From Colwellia sp. (GTDB lineage: Bacteria > Pseudomonadota > Gammaproteobacteria > Enterobacterales > Alteromonadaceae): 51,006 nt of DNA. This document shows, in pieces, positions 17,306 through 26,055 of this stretch. The stretch covers positions 1-51,006 of the forward strand of contig JALJPA010000005.1 of the NCBI GenBank assembly GCA_022969215.1. The letters are read 5' to 3'. The position numbers were made by a program, and so were the translations under genes. How positions within the stretch are numbered: position 1 is the first letter of the stretch; every line of letters starts with the position of its first letter. The notes under the pieces are model-generated. The model was not told where the DNA came from and did no database searches. It saw nothing but the letters and a program-made list of their open reading frames with translations.

Positions 17306-18322
17306 TTAGTTAATTTCAATAACTGCTTTAACAACACCTGAGTCAGGTTTTACCCACTCAGGGAATATCGTAGGGAAGTCATCAAAGCTGGTTTTGTGAG
17401 TTACCATAGCGGTTGATTTTGCCGTGCCGTTACTTAAACAAGCAACTACGTGTTCAAAATCTTCTTTAGTGGCATTACGACTGCCTTTCAGGGTGGTTTC
17501 ACGTTTGTGGAACTCAGGATCATTAAAGCTAATATCTGCTTTAACAACACTAACAAATACCAAAGTACCGCCATGTGCTAACCAACCGAAGGTCGACTGC
17601 ATTGCGCCTGGATTACCAGTACAGTCAATAATCACTGTGGGGAAATCGCCATCTGTAAGCGCTACAAGTTGTGCTTTTACATCGCCTTTACAATCAACTG
17701 TAGCATCAATGTTTAATTCACGTTTTGCAAAGGCTAAGCGATCTTCGTTTACATCAGCAACAAAGACTTTAGCACCGGCAACTTTAGCAAATTGAGCAGC
17801 GCCTAAGCCAATAGGGCCAGCGCCTAATACCAATACGGTATCGTTTTTAGATACTTCACCACGGCGAACCGAGTGAGCGCCAATGGCTAAACATTCAACT
17901 ATAGCCAATTGATCAAAAGGTACACCTTCAGTGATCACTACATGCGATGCAGGTAAACATAAGTATTCACACATACCACCGTCACGATGCACACCAATTA
18001 CTTCAATATCAGTACAGCAGTTAGTTTTACCAGCGCGACAAGCAACACATTTGCCACATTCTAAATAAGGAATAACATAAGCAGCTTTACCAAGTGGTAA
18101 GTCAACACCTTCACCCAGCGCTTCAATTTCACCTGAAAGCTCATGACCAAGTACACGTGGGTAAGTAAAGAAGGGTTGATTACCACCGTAGGCATGGATA
18201 TCAGTACCACAAACGCCAATAGCGCGAATTTTAAGTAATACTTCACCAGCTTTAGGTTGTGGCTTTTTACTTTCTAAAAAATTAAGCTCACCGGGTTGTT
18301 GGCAAACGATTGACTTCATCAT
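17306..18322 (-). CDS. Zinc alcohol dehydrogenase family, L-galactonate 5-dehydrogenase (LgoD-like)
   Basis: A 338-residue medium-chain dehydrogenase close by eye to E. coli LgoD (YjjN). Shared features are the start CQQPGEL, GVCGTDIHAYGGNQPFF, YPRVLGHE, the structural zinc cysteines in CGKCVACRAGKTNCC, IGVHRDGG, the NAD loop VLGAGPIGLGAAQ and the C-terminal HKRETTLKGSRNAT. LgoD oxidises L-galactonate to D-tagaturonate, which links the lactonase to the reductase of this operon. It is the first gene of the minus-strand run, with AAGGA before the ATG and a 14-bp palindrome 76 bases upstream. Confidence 0.88.
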   Translation of the reverse strand: MMKSIVCQQPGELNFLESKKPQPKAGEVLLKIRAIGVCGTDIHAYGGNQPFFTYPRVLGHELSGEIEALGEGVDLPLGKAAYVIPYLECGKCVACRAGKTNCCTDIEVIGVHRDGGMCEYLCLPASHVVITEGVPFDQLAIVECLAIGAHSVRRGEVSKNDTVLVLGAGPIGLGAAQFAKVAGAKVFVADVNEDRLAFAKRELNIDATVDCKGDVKAQLVALTDGDFPTVIIDCTGNPGAMQSTFGWLAHGGTLVFVSVVKADISFNDPEFHKRETTLKGSRNATKEDFEHVVACLSNGTAKSTAMVTHKTSFDDFPTIFPEWVKPDSGVVKAVIEIN

Positions 18323-18397
18323 AGTTTATTCCTTTTGGCAGCTACAAATATCGGTATGTTTATAGCTTTAGTAAATTACCATTGTGTCTTTTAATGA

Positions 18398-18411
18398 TAA
18401 TGTACACATTA
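18398..18411. promoter_or_regulatory. Candidate operator of the L-galactose operon
   Basis: TAATGT-AC-ACATTA is an exact inverted repeat of 6-bp arms, 76 bases upstream of the LgoD-like gene. The shape suits a GntR/FCD regulator. The first 11 bases (TAATGTACACA) recur upstream of the FucP-like permease at 44725. Assignment to the regulator at 10166 is inference. Confidence 0.5.
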
Positions 18412-18621
18412 ACTTGATTTAAAGAAAGTGTTTTTTGTGTTTTTAAATGACGTAAGCGCTAGTTAAAATTTTAACTTATAGGCTGGTTGGGTTTTTATCT
18501 GCATCTATCAGTTTTATTTTTTGAGTTTTGTTTTCTTTAGTCACGGTTGTAACGGGAGAGGATAAGTGTTTCTTAGTGTACTTTATATGTAAATGACATG
18601 AGGGGCTGGTGAATTGCTATC

Positions 18622-19173
18622 TTACCTAGTTGCTCTTGTTGTCGGTGACTCAGCTATTAAAGCCGCCCTTGCCATTGTGTAGCTGCTGTTTTTTATTACT
18701 ATGGCCTTTAAGCCATTGCTCATCACATAAAAATTTGGCAGTAACAAGGCATCTTTTAATTGTATGGCTTTAGCCGTTAATAAAATGCGGATAGTTTTCT
18801 CTTGGTCAAAGCCCTTAAATTGTTCTTTTGCATATAGACGGTGCAACTCACCATTTATTTTTTCAATAGAGAAATTGTGGCTTTCTGCCTTCATTACTAG
18901 GTTTTTCTGACTGAAGTATATTTCCCAGCCTTGTTTATCAAATGCCATCGGCATGGTGAGTGAGAGCTGAAAGAGATAACACTTATCTAGTGTTTCATCA
19001 TTTAAACAACCACCGTTTGTCTTTACCTCAATTAGCTCATAGTTCACTTTAAGATTGTCAGCGAGTTTTTGGATATCACTTTGTTGTATATCATTGTTAA
19101 TCACGTCACAGCCAGTGATAATGACTAACAATAGGATAATAAGGCTATAGATGCTAAATGGTGGTTTTTTCAT
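18622..19173 (-). pseudogene. Chitobiase-type lipoprotein cut off after its N-terminal carbohydrate-binding domain
   Basis: A 183-residue protein with a lipoprotein signal (LLLVIITGC, Cys22). The rest resembles the CHB_HEX domain found at the N-terminus of chitobiase-type GH20 hexosaminidases: LSLTMPMAFDKQGWEIYFSQ, FSIEKINGELHRLYAKEQFKGF and LLPNFYVMSNGLKAIVI. In full enzymes this is followed by several hundred residues of catalytic domain. Here the frame ends after an unusual tail (ARAALIAESPTTRATR), so the catalytic part is missing. It is either a remnant of a deleted chitobiase gene or a stand-alone glycan-binding lipoprotein. No catalytic domain follows in the downstream 300 bases. Confidence 0.6.
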
Positions 19174-19297
19174 TTATTTGCCTTAATTAAATGATTGAAT
19201 ATCAAGCGCAACCTAATTTACCTAAGGATATTATGCTTGTTGGTTTCTTTGCCCAATGCTTAAGCTGCTCTTGCCAGTGAGGTCGAATTGAAATGAT

Positions 19298-19501
19298 TTA
19301 AGGTAGGTAGAGTTCTGTTAAAAGCAGCAGTGAAAATTTGTTAAAACTTCTGAAAAAAAACTCTCCTTTAACCAGCCATGACATACCTATAAAGTAGGTT
19401 CCTCCTTCATTTATAAGTTTTATTCCGATAAGTTCGCACTCTTCATGGGCTACTTGCATTAGCAGAGAATAAAGATCAAATTGAATCGTCTTATTATCCA
19501 T
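19298..19501 (-). CDS. Small hypothetical protein
   Basis: A possible 67-residue protein with no family recognised. It starts MDNKTIQFDLYSLLMQVAHEE and has a hydrophobic, Phe/Leu-rich C-terminal half. There is no clear ribosome binding site. It may be chance or a remnant in the debris between the chitobiase fragment and the sulfatase gene. Confidence 0.25.
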   Translation of the reverse strand: MDNKTIQFDLYSLLMQVAHEECELIGIKLINEGGTYFIGMSWLVKGEFFFRSFNKFSLLLLTELYLP

Positions 19502-19813
19502 AATTAATAAATACCAAGGGGATTAAACACGGCTCACTTAGTGAACATTGATTATTCTGTTTGGTATAACTCCTTATAAAACCCGTTCCTTAATGTGACG
19601 TCAGTTTGTATTTTTTAAGCGGGTTAAGATATAGGCAAATCCTGATTTAGCTTTAGTTCTAGTTCTAGCTTTAGTTTTGTAGGGGTTGCCCTATATGTGC
19701 ATTCCTAATTCCCCACGGTTTTATACCGGATACGCCGATACCACCATTGTTAATTAAAGTTCAAACTGGTTGCAATTCGTTGATTAACAGATTTGTAAAT
19801 AGAAGGGTAGCGT
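19502..19813. other. Promoter region of the first sulfatase gene
   Basis: This 312-base gap contains no gene. It holds the 7-4-7 inverted repeat at 19678-19695 and, 30 bases later, the block CCGGATACGCCGATA at 19726-19740, both shared with the TonB receptor promoter. A TTTTATA stretch just before the second block could serve as a -10 element. Confidence 0.55.
19678..19695 (+). promoter_or_regulatory. 7-4-7 inverted repeat upstream of sulfatase gene (site D)
   Basis: TGTAGGG-GTTG-CCCTATA: one mismatch from the perfect repeat seen upstream of the TonB receptor gene. It lies 119 bases before the sulfatase ATG, and the block CCGGATACGCCGATA follows after exactly 30 bases, as at the receptor promoter. 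Confidence 0.65.
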
Positions 19814-21529
19814 ATGAATGTGAATAAACTAAAATCGGCAGGTGTCGGGAGAATGGCATTGCTCTCTTTAATCATCATACCTGCATTGTCTGGTTGTCTT
19901 ACCGGTGAAGCGCAAGTTAAAAATACTGCTAGTGAAGGCTCAACGGAAGTGACTAGGCTTGATAGTCCAGTTGAGAATACAGCGACCCGTCCTAATATTC
20001 TTTTTATTATGTCTGATGATCACTCTGAGCGCGCTATAAGTGCTTATGGCAGTAAGCTAATTAATACCCCCAATATTGATCGCATCGCTAATGAAGGCGT
20101 ACTATTCAAAAACTCTTTTGTCGCTAACTCAATTTGTGGTCCATCACGTGCAGTAATGTTAACTGGCAAGCACAGTCATATTAATGGTTTTACCGATAAC
20201 CATAGTTCTTTTGATGGTACTCAACCGACCTATCCACAGTATCTACAAAAATCAGGTTATCAAACTGCCGTAGTGGGTAAATGGCATTTAAATTCTGAAC
20301 CTGTTGGTTTTGATTATTGGGAAATATTACGTGGTCAAGGCCACTACTATTCTCCTGAATTTATAACCAATAAACCAAACGAAATCACTGTTGTTAACGA
20401 AATTAAAGATAAACAAGGCAAGGTCATTAAAACTGAGTATGAAAATACCTACCTTGGTGCCTATGCCACGATAAAAACCGGCGACTTAGCATTAGATTTT
20501 TTGCAGAACAGAGATAAATCAAAGCCGTTTGCCCTGATTTATAACCATAAAGCGCCACACAGAAACTGGATGCCTAACGTTGATGATTTAGGTGTTATTG
20601 ATACCTCTGATCTACAGGTCCCCGATAATTTCTTTGATGATTATAAAAATCGTCCTGCGGCTAAATTGCAAGAGTTAGAAATAAATGACATGTACTTATC
20701 CTATGACTTGAAGTTAACCGAAGCTGATTACGCGGGTGACTTAGCTGATATATCTCAGGGGTGGGGTAAGCAGTGGCAAGCTTTATATGGCCGCATGACA
20801 CCAAGCCAGAAACAGAAATGGGATGTGTATTATCAAGACTTAAACAAAGAGTACCAAAATGTCAAAGGCGATGCTAAAGCCTTATTAGTATGGAAGTACC
20901 GTCGATATATGCATGACTATTTAAGTTCAATTTATGCCATGGATAAAGATATTGGTAGAGTTTTAGATTATTTAGATGCACAAGGTTTAGTAGAAAACAC
21001 CATAGTGGTTTACACCTCAGATCAAGGCTTTTATATCGGCGAACACGGTTGGTTTGATAAACGTTTTATGTACGAAGAAAGTATGAGAACACCTTTGGTT
21101 ATACGCTACCCAGCAAAAATTAAAGCCAAGCAAGTTATTACTGAAATGGTACAAAACCTTGACTACGCGCCGACATTTCTAGACTTTGCTGGCATAGATA
21201 TCCCTGCAGACATTCAAGGTATTTCATTAAAAGATAGACTCGTTGAGCAAAAGCCGATTGACCGTGACTCACTTTATTATCACTACTATGAAGGCATAAC
21301 AAAAGAGCACAAAGTGGCTAAACAAGAAGGAATAAGAACGGATACTCACAAATTGATTCACTTTAAAGATGTTGGTGTTGATCACTTTGAACTGTACGAC
21401 ATAGCTGCAGACCCAAGTGAAATGCATAACTTATACGGGACTGAGGCGATAAGTAAAATTCAAAGTGATTTACACAGACAGTTGGTGAAAGTTAAAGAAA
21501 AGTATCAAGTACCATTTACCAAAATGTAA
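19814..21529 (+). CDS. Sulfatase lipoprotein, probable N-acetylglucosamine-6-sulfatase type
   Basis: A 571-residue formylglycine sulfatase with a lipoprotein signal (PALSGC, Cys28). Residues PNILFIMSDDH (about 60-70) carry the metal-binding Asp pair. The catalytic cysteine to be converted to formylglycine is C108 in ICGPSRAVMLTGKHSHINGF, which fits the CxPSR rule. The stretch GKHSHINGFTDN and the TAVVGKWHL block resemble S1_11 GlcNAc-6-O-sulfatases known from gut Bacteroides. It would remove 6-sulfate from GlcNAc-containing glycans in the periplasm or at the outer membrane. It has the conserved two-block promoter and is followed by a solute-binding protein gene and a GH20-like gene. Confidence 0.88.
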   Translation: MNVNKLKSAGVGRMALLSLIIIPALSGCLTGEAQVKNTASEGSTEVTRLDSPVENTATRPNILFIMSDDHSERAISAYGSKLINTPNIDRIANEGVLFKNSFVANSICGPSRAVMLTGKHSHINGFTDNHSSFDGTQPTYPQYLQKSGYQTAVVGKWHLNSEPVGFDYWEILRGQGHYYSPEFITNKPNEITVVNEIKDKQGKVIKTEYENTYLGAYATIKTGDLALDFLQNRDKSKPFALIYNHKAPHRNWMPNVDDLGVIDTSDLQVPDNFFDDYKNRPAAKLQELEINDMYLSYDLKLTEADYAGDLADISQGWGKQWQALYGRMTPSQKQKWDVYYQDLNKEYQNVKGDAKALLVWKYRRYMHDYLSSIYAMDKDIGRVLDYLDAQGLVENTIVVYTSDQGFYIGEHGWFDKRFMYEESMRTPLVIRYPAKIKAKQVITEMVQNLDYAPTFLDFAGIDIPADIQGISLKDRLVEQKPIDRDSLYYHYYEGITKEHKVAKQEGIRTDTHKLIHFKDVGVDHFELYDIAADPSEMHNLYGTEAISKIQSDLHRQLVKVKEKYQVPFTKM

Positions 21530-21737
21530 GAGAAAACTATTTAAAGTTACCTATAGAAGAAGAGAACTTAAAAAGAGCGTTGAAAAGCACAGCATGATGG
21601 TCGGTATAACTTCCATCACAAGGTTTAGGCATTATTTGCCTCTTATGCTCTAGTATCACCTGACTGACATTGACTTGGTACTAGGGCTTTTTTATTAGAG
21701 CTGTTGGCTCAGCAGATAACGGATGAAGGGGAAGGTA

Positions 21738-22541
21738 ATGCTGGAGCAGTGGTTGTCAAAACCCCGGTTAATTATTGCCTTAATGCAGTTCTCTGCGTTG
21801 GCAATAACATCGGCATCCGCCAAACCCATTATTACTTTTACTACCCATGTTGAGTCTCAAAGCAAGGCTTATAAGTTTACTAATTTATTGCTTACCGAAG
21901 CCTTTAGCCGCATAGGCTATAAATTTTCAATGAAAACCCTGCCAGGTAAAAGGTCACTACATGAAGCAAATAAAGGCGTTTTTGATGGCGAGGCGCATCG
22001 TTTTTCCGGTTTAAATGATAATAATGAATTTCCAAACCTTATTAGGGTGCCAGAAATTCAACAAGTTATACAAAACGCTATGTTTTCAAAGCGAGTAAAA
22101 AACATAGCGATGCCTTGGCAAGAGTTAGCAAAGTACAGCGTTACAGTACCAAGAGGATCAGTATGGTTAACAGCAATGGCAAAACAATATGCAAAAGACG
22201 TTCAAGAGTTATCAAGCCCGGTGATAATGCTTAATTTTGTTAAACACGGCAGAGCTGATATAGCACTGATGTCTATAGAGGCCGCAGAATTATTGACCTC
22301 TAAAGAGTTCCAAGAAAGTGGTGTTAAGCAAATAGGTCCAGTGCTTTCGACTTTAGCCATTTACACCTATCTTCATAAAAAGCATAAAAAATTAGTGCCT
22401 AAGCTTGCTTTTGCCTTACATCAAATGAAGCTTGATGGTAGTTACCAACGTCTTATAAAGCAAAAAATCAGGCAAGTGAATTACAGTATGAATTTTAAAG
22501 AATCACTGAAGTATTGGTGCCTCCCAGCCAATATTAGATGA
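21738..22541 (+). CDS. Periplasmic solute-binding protein (family 3 type)
   Basis: About 267 residues with a signal peptide (IIALMQFSALAITSASA). The body resembles family 3 solute-binding proteins or the sensor domains derived from them: TTHVESQSKAYKFTNLLLTEAF, KTLPGKRSL, DGEAHRFSGL, VTVPRGSVWL and ADIALMSIEAAELL. No permease or ATPase genes are near. The start at 21738 has GGGGAAGG in front; ATG 21723 lacks one. The nearby histidine kinase carries a similar fold as its sensor, so the protein could take part in sensing, but that is a guess. A strong terminator follows. Confidence 0.7.
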   Translation: MLEQWLSKPRLIIALMQFSALAITSASAKPIITFTTHVESQSKAYKFTNLLLTEAFSRIGYKFSMKTLPGKRSLHEANKGVFDGEAHRFSGLNDNNEFPNLIRVPEIQQVIQNAMFSKRVKNIAMPWQELAKYSVTVPRGSVWLTAMAKQYAKDVQELSSPVIMLNFVKHGRADIALMSIEAAELLTSKEFQESGVKQIGPVLSTLAIYTYLHKKHKKLVPKLAFALHQMKLDGSYQRLIKQKIRQVNYSMNFKESLKYWCLPANIR

Positions 22542-22566
22542 GACGAGACGTCTCTATGTGGTGTTA

Positions 22567-22592
22567 AGGGGGAGGAAACTCCCCCTCTTTTT
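22567..22592 (+). terminator. Rho-independent terminator after the solute-binding protein gene
   Basis: Perfect 8-bp GC-rich stem AGGGGGAG / CTCCCCCT closed by a GAAA tetraloop and followed by CTTTTT. It ends the sulfatase/solute-binding protein transcript. Confidence 0.9.
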
Positions 22593-22795
22593 ATGTTCAG
22601 GATGAACGGTATGTCGCGGTGTCATGACGTCATAGGGATATGACTTATTAGACAATGCAGACGGTACAGGAGGTACCTTATTAGAGAATGCAGGATGCAT
22701 ATTCTCCTGATGACAAGGAGCGTGTATGTTCAGGCAAGCGTGCCAATGAATATCTAGTCAATAAACTAACTAATAAATATAATGTAGGTATCAAT

Positions 22796-23881
22796 ATGAA
22801 AAAATACTTTGGGCTAATGAGAAAATTGCTTGTTGCAGCTCTATTGCTGCTACCACCTAGTACTTGGGCTGTCACAGGAGCAGAGCAGTTACCTGTGCGC
22901 AGTTTTGCTATTGGTTCGCCAACACCAGACAAGTTAGATGACTTTCTACGTTTTATTGATGAAGACTTATCAAAAACCGCCGTTAATCAATTATTTCTTC
23001 GCATTAATTATAATTATCAATTTAAATCACATCCTGAACTGGCTGATAAAAATGCACTTAGCGAGCAGCAAGTCAAAAGCTTAGTTAACACAGCAGCTAA
23101 GTACAATATTGAAATTATCCCTATTATTAATTTGTTAGGACACCAATCTTGGAAGCAAGACAATATCCGCTCATTGCTTACCGTTTACCCAGAGTTTGAA
23201 GAGCCGCCGGGTAAAAAACTACTTGATAAAGACTTTTACACCCGTGCTTATTGTCCTAATCACCCCGAAGTTCATGACGTAGTGTTTGCGCTTGTTGATG
23301 AGTTGGTTGAAGTTTTTGGTGCAAAAGGTGTGCATGTAGGTATGGATGAGGTATTTATTCTCGGTGAGGAGGGCTGTTCGCGTTGTAAAGGTAAAGATAA
23401 AGCCGAACTTTTTGCCAGTGAAGTAAACCGTATTCAGGCACATTTAGCTAAAAATAAAATTGCCATGTATATCTGGGGGGATAGATTACTCGATGGTAAT
23501 ATCACTGGCATAGGCAAATGGGCAGCCTCAAAAAATGATACTTATAGAGCAATCGATTTAATTTCTAAAGAGGTCATTATATGTGATTGGCAATATAAGT
23601 TTGCCCCACCAACACCAGGTTATTTTGCCGTGAAAGGTTTTAATGTTATTAGTGCTTCATATCAAGTACCGAGCGTCGCAAAGTTCCAGCTTAACAATAT
23701 GATAGGTATGCGGGCTAACAGCCGAGATACCATTAAAAATCGCTTACAAGGCATCATGCATACTTACTGGGGCAGTTTTGAGAGTTTTTATCAATGTTAT
23801 CAGGGCAAATCATGTGAGAATGAGGTAAAGGCAGGTGCAGTGAAAACATTTATTAGTATCTATCCTAAAGAGAAAAGTTAA
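22796..23881 (+). CDS. GH20-like glycoside hydrolase
   Basis: A 361-residue secreted protein (signal KLLVAALLLLPPSTWA). The body is a TIM-barrel resembling the catalytic domain of GH20 hexosaminidases: YNIEIIPIINLLGHQSW, then the acidic pair D184-E185 in HVGMDEVFIL, then MYIWGDRLLDG and VIICDWQY. The usual GH20b N-terminal domain is absent, so the enzyme is shorter than classical hexosaminidases. A role in trimming N-acetylhexosamine from the same glycan as the sulfatase is likely; specificity cannot be read. The ATG at 22796 starts the signal peptide; an earlier in-frame ATG at 22688 would place 36 charged residues before it. A weak AGGT motif precedes. Confidence 0.75.
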   Translation: MKKYFGLMRKLLVAALLLLPPSTWAVTGAEQLPVRSFAIGSPTPDKLDDFLRFIDEDLSKTAVNQLFLRINYNYQFKSHPELADKNALSEQQVKSLVNTAAKYNIEIIPIINLLGHQSWKQDNIRSLLTVYPEFEEPPGKKLLDKDFYTRAYCPNHPEVHDVVFALVDELVEVFGAKGVHVGMDEVFILGEEGCSRCKGKDKAELFASEVNRIQAHLAKNKIAMYIWGDRLLDGNITGIGKWAASKNDTYRAIDLISKEVIICDWQYKFAPPTPGYFAVKGFNVISASYQVPSVAKFQLNNMIGMRANSRDTIKNRLQGIMHTYWGSFESFYQCYQGKSCENEVKAGAVKTFISIYPKEKS

Positions 23882-24427
23882 TGCTTGATTGTCAGTTTAG
23901 TTATCAGTTCATCTAAAAAGTGTTGAGATTGAAGGCAGCTTTTGGCACAAAGATTAGGCAATAAGTGTTTCAACCACGTTTTGTCAGTTACCTTGTCATT
24001 AGAGCTGAATGATTAAAAGCTGTCACTAATAAAGCTGAAATCTAGATGAATTGTCTATATTTTCAGCATGTTCAATATAATCGTACTCCATCAGGGTTTG
24101 AGCACACTATTAAAACGTTATTCACAGAGTTATCCACAATAAATGTGGAAAGCCTTCGCTAAGTCACTGTTCAACCAGTAAACTGTGTTCGATTAAAAAA
24201 CAAGCGAACAGTTGGTTTTTATTGAATTATTTAATATTTTCTTGAATAAACAGTGAAGTGTACTAGAATTTACCAATTGATTTTCTGCTTACTTTAGCTT
24301 TCCTTATTTCAAAAATCTTTTCCACAGCCTCTAGCCACGCTCTCAACCACCTGTTTTATTACCGGTTAAGCTCTTTGCTTTAATATGGTTTGAAATAGTG
24401 GCCATAAATTTAAATGGAAAGTTGAGT
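23882..24427. other. Intergenic region with DnaA-box-like repeats
   Basis: A 546-base gap between convergent genes, with no coding sequence recognised. It contains TTATTCACA (24118-24126) and TTATCCACA (24130-24138), three bases apart, both matching the DnaA-box consensus TTATNCACA, plus weaker relatives nearby (ATGTGGAAA at about 24143, TTTTCCACA at about 24317). Confidence 0.5.
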
Positions 24428-26041
24428 TCATAGCGGAATACGTACCAGTAATTGAACGCCTTGGTTTTTTTTGCTGTCTACTGTTAACTCACCACCTAAA
24501 GCTAAAGCGCGTTCACGCATGCCTTGCAAACCGTACGAACCTTCTTTGGTTGACCAACCCAGCTTTAATCCTTGGCCATTGTCAGAAATAAGCAGTAGTA
24601 GCTCTTTGCCTTGAAAGGTCAGAATTATTTCTACTTGACTGGCTTTGGCATGTTTGGCGATATTGGTTAAAGACTCTTGGGTAATGCGAAACAGTGCAAT
24701 TGATGCTTCTTCGCCAAGTTCTATTTGCGTTTCATGGGCGGTAACGTGACAATTAACCTCATGTCTAGATTTGAACTCATGTGCTAGCCATTCTATGGCG
24801 GCAACTAGACCTAAGTCCTCTAAAATACTGGGTCGTAGGTCGGTCATTATTTGTTTTGACGTTTGTGAAGCGCTTTTAACAAGTTGACTAAGCTCTTTAG
24901 ACTTAGCAATGCGCTGCTGTTCATCTTTACAGCTGCGTAGGCGTCTTATACCTATGGAGAGTGCTGTTAAGGTATGGCCTAGCTCATCATGTATTTCTCT
25001 GGCTAGTTTGGCTTTTTCTTCTTCGCGTACTTGTTGCATGTGCCGAGCTAGGTTACGTAATTCAGCTGTTCTTTCGACTACTTTTTCCGCTAGTTGGCGA
25101 TTCCAATAAGTAAACAGGCAGATGATCAATGTAACTAAAATGGTTACTGCCAGTAAAGATTGAATAACCAATTTAATATCAAGTTTCTTTTCAATTTGAA
25201 TATTAATCCACTTATCAAAGATTAAGCGTTTTTCTCGCTCAGAAATATCGGTAATGGCTTTTTCAATGATAGGGATAAGTGGTGCCATGTTTTTAGATGA
25301 GGCAAACATGATCTCGTAGTCATAAGGGGTGGTTGCTAATACTTTTAGACCGGTAATACCTAACTTACGCTGGTGATACTCGGCTGAAAAAATATTGTGA
25401 ATGAAAACATCGGCCTCATGATTATCCAGTGCTTGCAGTCCTTCAACCGTTGATTCGATAAAGGTGACTTCGACATGAGGATGATTTTTTGCTAAAAAAG
25501 CATGGGCGAAGGAGCCATATTGCACCGCTACTCGTTCGTTTTGCAGCGAGTCAAGTCCTTGAATAATTGCAGTATTTTGTCTGCCAAGCAGCACGACTGG
25601 CATCTTGATAATAGCCTTACTAAAGTTAACGTCCTTTTGTAAGTTGGTTGTTTTTGGCAAGTATGAAGCAAAATCTATTTGCCCCGACCTAAGCGCGTTA
25701 GCTAAGGCCATAAATTTAGGATAACGCTGGCTTGATCGTATTTCTATGCCTAACTTTTCACTGATTATTTTCAGGTAGTCAGAGGTTAATCCTTGGTGCT
25801 GACCGTAGTCATCGGTGTATTCAAATGGCTTGTGTATTTTACCACCTACCATACCGTGTATTATAACTTTATGTTGGCTGAGCCACCGTTGCTCTTCGGC
25901 GGTTAACCAGTTTTTTCGCCATTGCTTTGCCGTATCACTGGTTTCTTTTACTGGTTGACTTGCTTGGCAATTATTACAACAAACAAAAATACTGACAAAG
26001 AGCAAAGATAAAAGTAAAAACAATTGGGCTGGTTTTATCAT
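24428..26041 (-). CDS. Hybrid sensor: solute-binding domain plus NarL-type histidine kinase
   Basis: A 537-residue membrane sensor. It has a signal peptide (FLLLSLLFVSIFVC), a periplasmic family 3 solute-binding domain (about residues 50-290; HGMVGGKIHKPFEYTDDYGQ, GLTSDYLKIISEKLGIE), one transmembrane helix (about 300-320), a coiled linker (VVERTAELRNLARHMQQVREEE), the HisKA_3 phosphoacceptor (LAREIHDELGHTLTAL, His near 346) and an HATPase domain (SLTNIAKHAKAS, SDNGQGL, YGLQGMRERA). It lies 14 bases after the response regulator gene. The sensor probably binds a glycan breakdown product and activates the regulon; the ligand is not known. Confidence 0.88.
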   Translation of the reverse strand: MIKPAQLFLLLSLLFVSIFVCCNNCQASQPVKETSDTAKQWRKNWLTAEEQRWLSQHKVIIHGMVGGKIHKPFEYTDDYGQHQGLTSDYLKIISEKLGIEIRSSQRYPKFMALANALRSGQIDFASYLPKTTNLQKDVNFSKAIIKMPVVLLGRQNTAIIQGLDSLQNERVAVQYGSFAHAFLAKNHPHVEVTFIESTVEGLQALDNHEADVFIHNIFSAEYHQRKLGITGLKVLATTPYDYEIMFASSKNMAPLIPIIEKAITDISEREKRLIFDKWINIQIEKKLDIKLVIQSLLAVTILVTLIICLFTYWNRQLAEKVVERTAELRNLARHMQQVREEEKAKLAREIHDELGHTLTALSIGIRRLRSCKDEQQRIAKSKELSQLVKSASQTSKQIMTDLRPSILEDLGLVAAIEWLAHEFKSRHEVNCHVTAHETQIELGEEASIALFRITQESLTNIAKHAKASQVEIILTFQGKELLLLISDNGQGLKLGWSTKEGSYGLQGMRERALALGGELTVDSKKNQGVQLLVRIPL

Positions 26042-26055
26042 GGTCTACCTACTGC

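Noticed and set aside
22630-22646. GTCATAGGGATATGAC before the GH20-like gene as a further 7-4-7 site
   Set aside because: The left half fits (CATAGGG) but the CCC arm is absent; it is a different short palindrome with no second copy.
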